Source: an uncultured Clostridia bacterium (GTDB taxonomy: Bacteria > Bacillota > Clostridia > Oscillospirales > Acutalibacteraceae). From it: a stretch of DNA of 6,230 nt. The stretch covers positions 1 through 6,230 of the forward strand of contig CALDPI010000302.1 in the NCBI GenBank assembly GCA_937912045.1. The letters are read 5' to 3'. The notes below the pieces were generated by a model. That model did no database searches and had not been told where the DNA came from. It saw nothing but the letters and a program-made list of their open reading frames with translations. Positions 5,503-6,230 of the stretch are shown piece after piece (the stretch's first letter is position 1; each line of letters starts with the position of its first letter). The position numbers and the translations under genes are program-made.

Positions 5503-6230
5503 CTATCTATCTTTAAATTTATTACTGCGTACGGGATGGCGGAGCTTTCTGAGCGCCTTTGCCTCAATCTGACGGATACGCTCACGCGTTACGTTGAACT
5601 CGCTTCCGACCTCCTCAAGTGTGTGGCAACGGCCATCCTGCAGGCCAAAGCGCAGGCGGATTACCGCCTCTTCACGTGGGGTGAGGGTTTTTAAAACGCT
5701 GTCGATATCCTCGTTTGTGATGGTCTTAAGCGCCGCCTCATCGGGTGCAAGAGCATCCTCGTCACGAATGAAGTCCTGAAGACGACTGTCCTCCTCCGGT
5801 CCTATGGGTGTCTCCATAGAAACAGGCTCCTGTGCGACACGCATAATCTCTCTTACACGCTCAACGGGGAGATTCATCTTTTCTGCTATGAGCTCCTCGC
5901 TCGGCTCGTAGCCGTTTTCGTGCAAAAGCTGGCTTTGAATTTTCTTTAGGCGGTTTATGGTTTCAACCATATGAACGGGAATACGGATGGTGCGCGCCTG
6001 GTCGGCAATGGCTCTCGTAATGGCCTGACGAATCCACCAGGTTGCATAGGTAGAGAACTTATAGCCCTTGCGGTAATCAAACTTTTCAACAGCCTTGATC
6101 AGACCCAGGTTACCCTCCTGAATCAGATCCAGGAACTGCATACCACGGCCCACATAGCGCTTGGCGATGGAGACAACCAGACGCAGGTTGGCTTCCGTCA
6201 GCTTGTTCTTGGCCTCCTGGTCGCCCTCGG
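5503..6230 (-). CDS. rpoD: RNA polymerase principal sigma factor RpoD/SigA (partial, N-terminus missing)
   Basis: The 241 visible residues are the C-terminal part of the housekeeping sigma-70 factor, which directs RNA polymerase to -10/-35 promoters. The reading frame is open to the window edge at 6228; the GTG at 6153 is internal and not the start. Numbered from the edge: region 2.1/2.2 (EANLRLVVSIAKRYVGRGMQ, then DLIQEGNLGL), region 2.3/2.4 YKFSTYATWWIRQAI at 56-70 for -10 melting and recognition, region 3 at about 90-160, and the region 4.2 helix-turn-helix HTLEEVGSEFNVTRERIRQI at 202-221 for the -35 box. The near-perfect match to the principal factor distinguishes it from sporulation sigmas. 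The C-terminus RSNKFKDR differs slightly from the usual RSKKLKDF. The missing part holds regions 1.1 and 1.2. In Firmicutes the gene usually follows dnaG, expected to the right of the window. Confidence 0.97.
   Translation of the reverse strand, partial: EGDQEAKNKLTEANLRLVVSIAKRYVGRGMQFLDLIQEGNLGLIKAVEKFDYRKGYKFSTYATWWIRQAITRAIADQARTIRIPVHMVETINRLKKIQSQLLHENGYEPSEELIAEKMNLPVERVREIMRVAQEPVSMETPIGPEEDSRLQDFIRDEDALAPDEAALKTITNEDIDSVLKTLTPREEAVIRLRFGLQDGRCHTLEEVGSEFNVTRERIRQIEAKALRKLRHPVRSNKFKDR

Noticed and set aside
5503..6153. A sigma factor gene starting at the GTG at 6153
   Set aside because: The frame continues upstream to the window edge and encodes the conserved region 2 residues EANLRLVVSIAKRY, so the GTG is an internal valine.

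Overview
The window looks like a piece of chromosome from a low-to-intermediate-GC, spore-forming member of the Clostridia (Oscillospiraceae or a close relative). The reasons are a principal sigma factor of the Firmicutes SigA type, ScpA/ScpB condensin subunits, a YtfJ (GerW-type) sporulation protein next to a DUF2953 protein, and a DacF/DacB-type D-Ala-D-Ala carboxypeptidase. This taxon call is an inference from gene content and protein style, not from a database match. Every gene I can support lies on the minus strand, so the biological reading order runs from high to low coordinates. Coding density is very high: the longest non-coding stretch is about 95 bases.

Right part (6230 to 4678): this is the end of the sigma-factor operon. 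It holds the C-terminal 241 residues of RpoD/SigA (start outside the window), a small free-standing TSCPD-domain protein with four cysteines, and a 179-residue protein of unknown function that starts at TTG. A strong intrinsic terminator begins two bases after the stop of the unknown gene.

Junction (about 4583 to 4677): the terminator is followed almost at once by a near-consensus housekeeping promoter (TTGTAA, 17 bases, TATAAT on the minus strand). This marks a clean break between two transcription units.

Left part (4582 to 1): seven tightly packed genes in one apparent operon. They are an M50 site-2-protease-like membrane metalloprotease, scpA, scpB, a DUF2953 membrane-anchored protein, ytfJ, a dacF/dacB-type carboxypeptidase, and an rluB-type pseudouridine synthase cut by the window edge. 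Junctions are an ATGA overlap (scpA/scpB), a 14-base overlap (DUF2953/ytfJ), or gaps of 1 to 5 bases, so translational coupling is likely. The exception is the 41-base gap before dacF. It carries a perfect 12-bp inverted repeat that places the dacF Shine-Dalgarno in a loop and the start codon in the stem.

Taken together, the left operon combines chromosome condensation and segregation (ScpAB with SMC), envelope and sporulation functions (M50 protease, DUF2953, YtfJ, DacF/DacB) and ribosome modification (RluB). It resembles the Bacillus scpAB-dacB-spmAB-rluB neighbourhood but has no spmA/spmB between the carboxypeptidase and rluB. I see no mobile elements, CRISPR arrays or RNA genes. The least ordinary items are the dacF start hairpin, the uncharacterised 179-residue protein, and a 15-base tandem duplication inside scpA.
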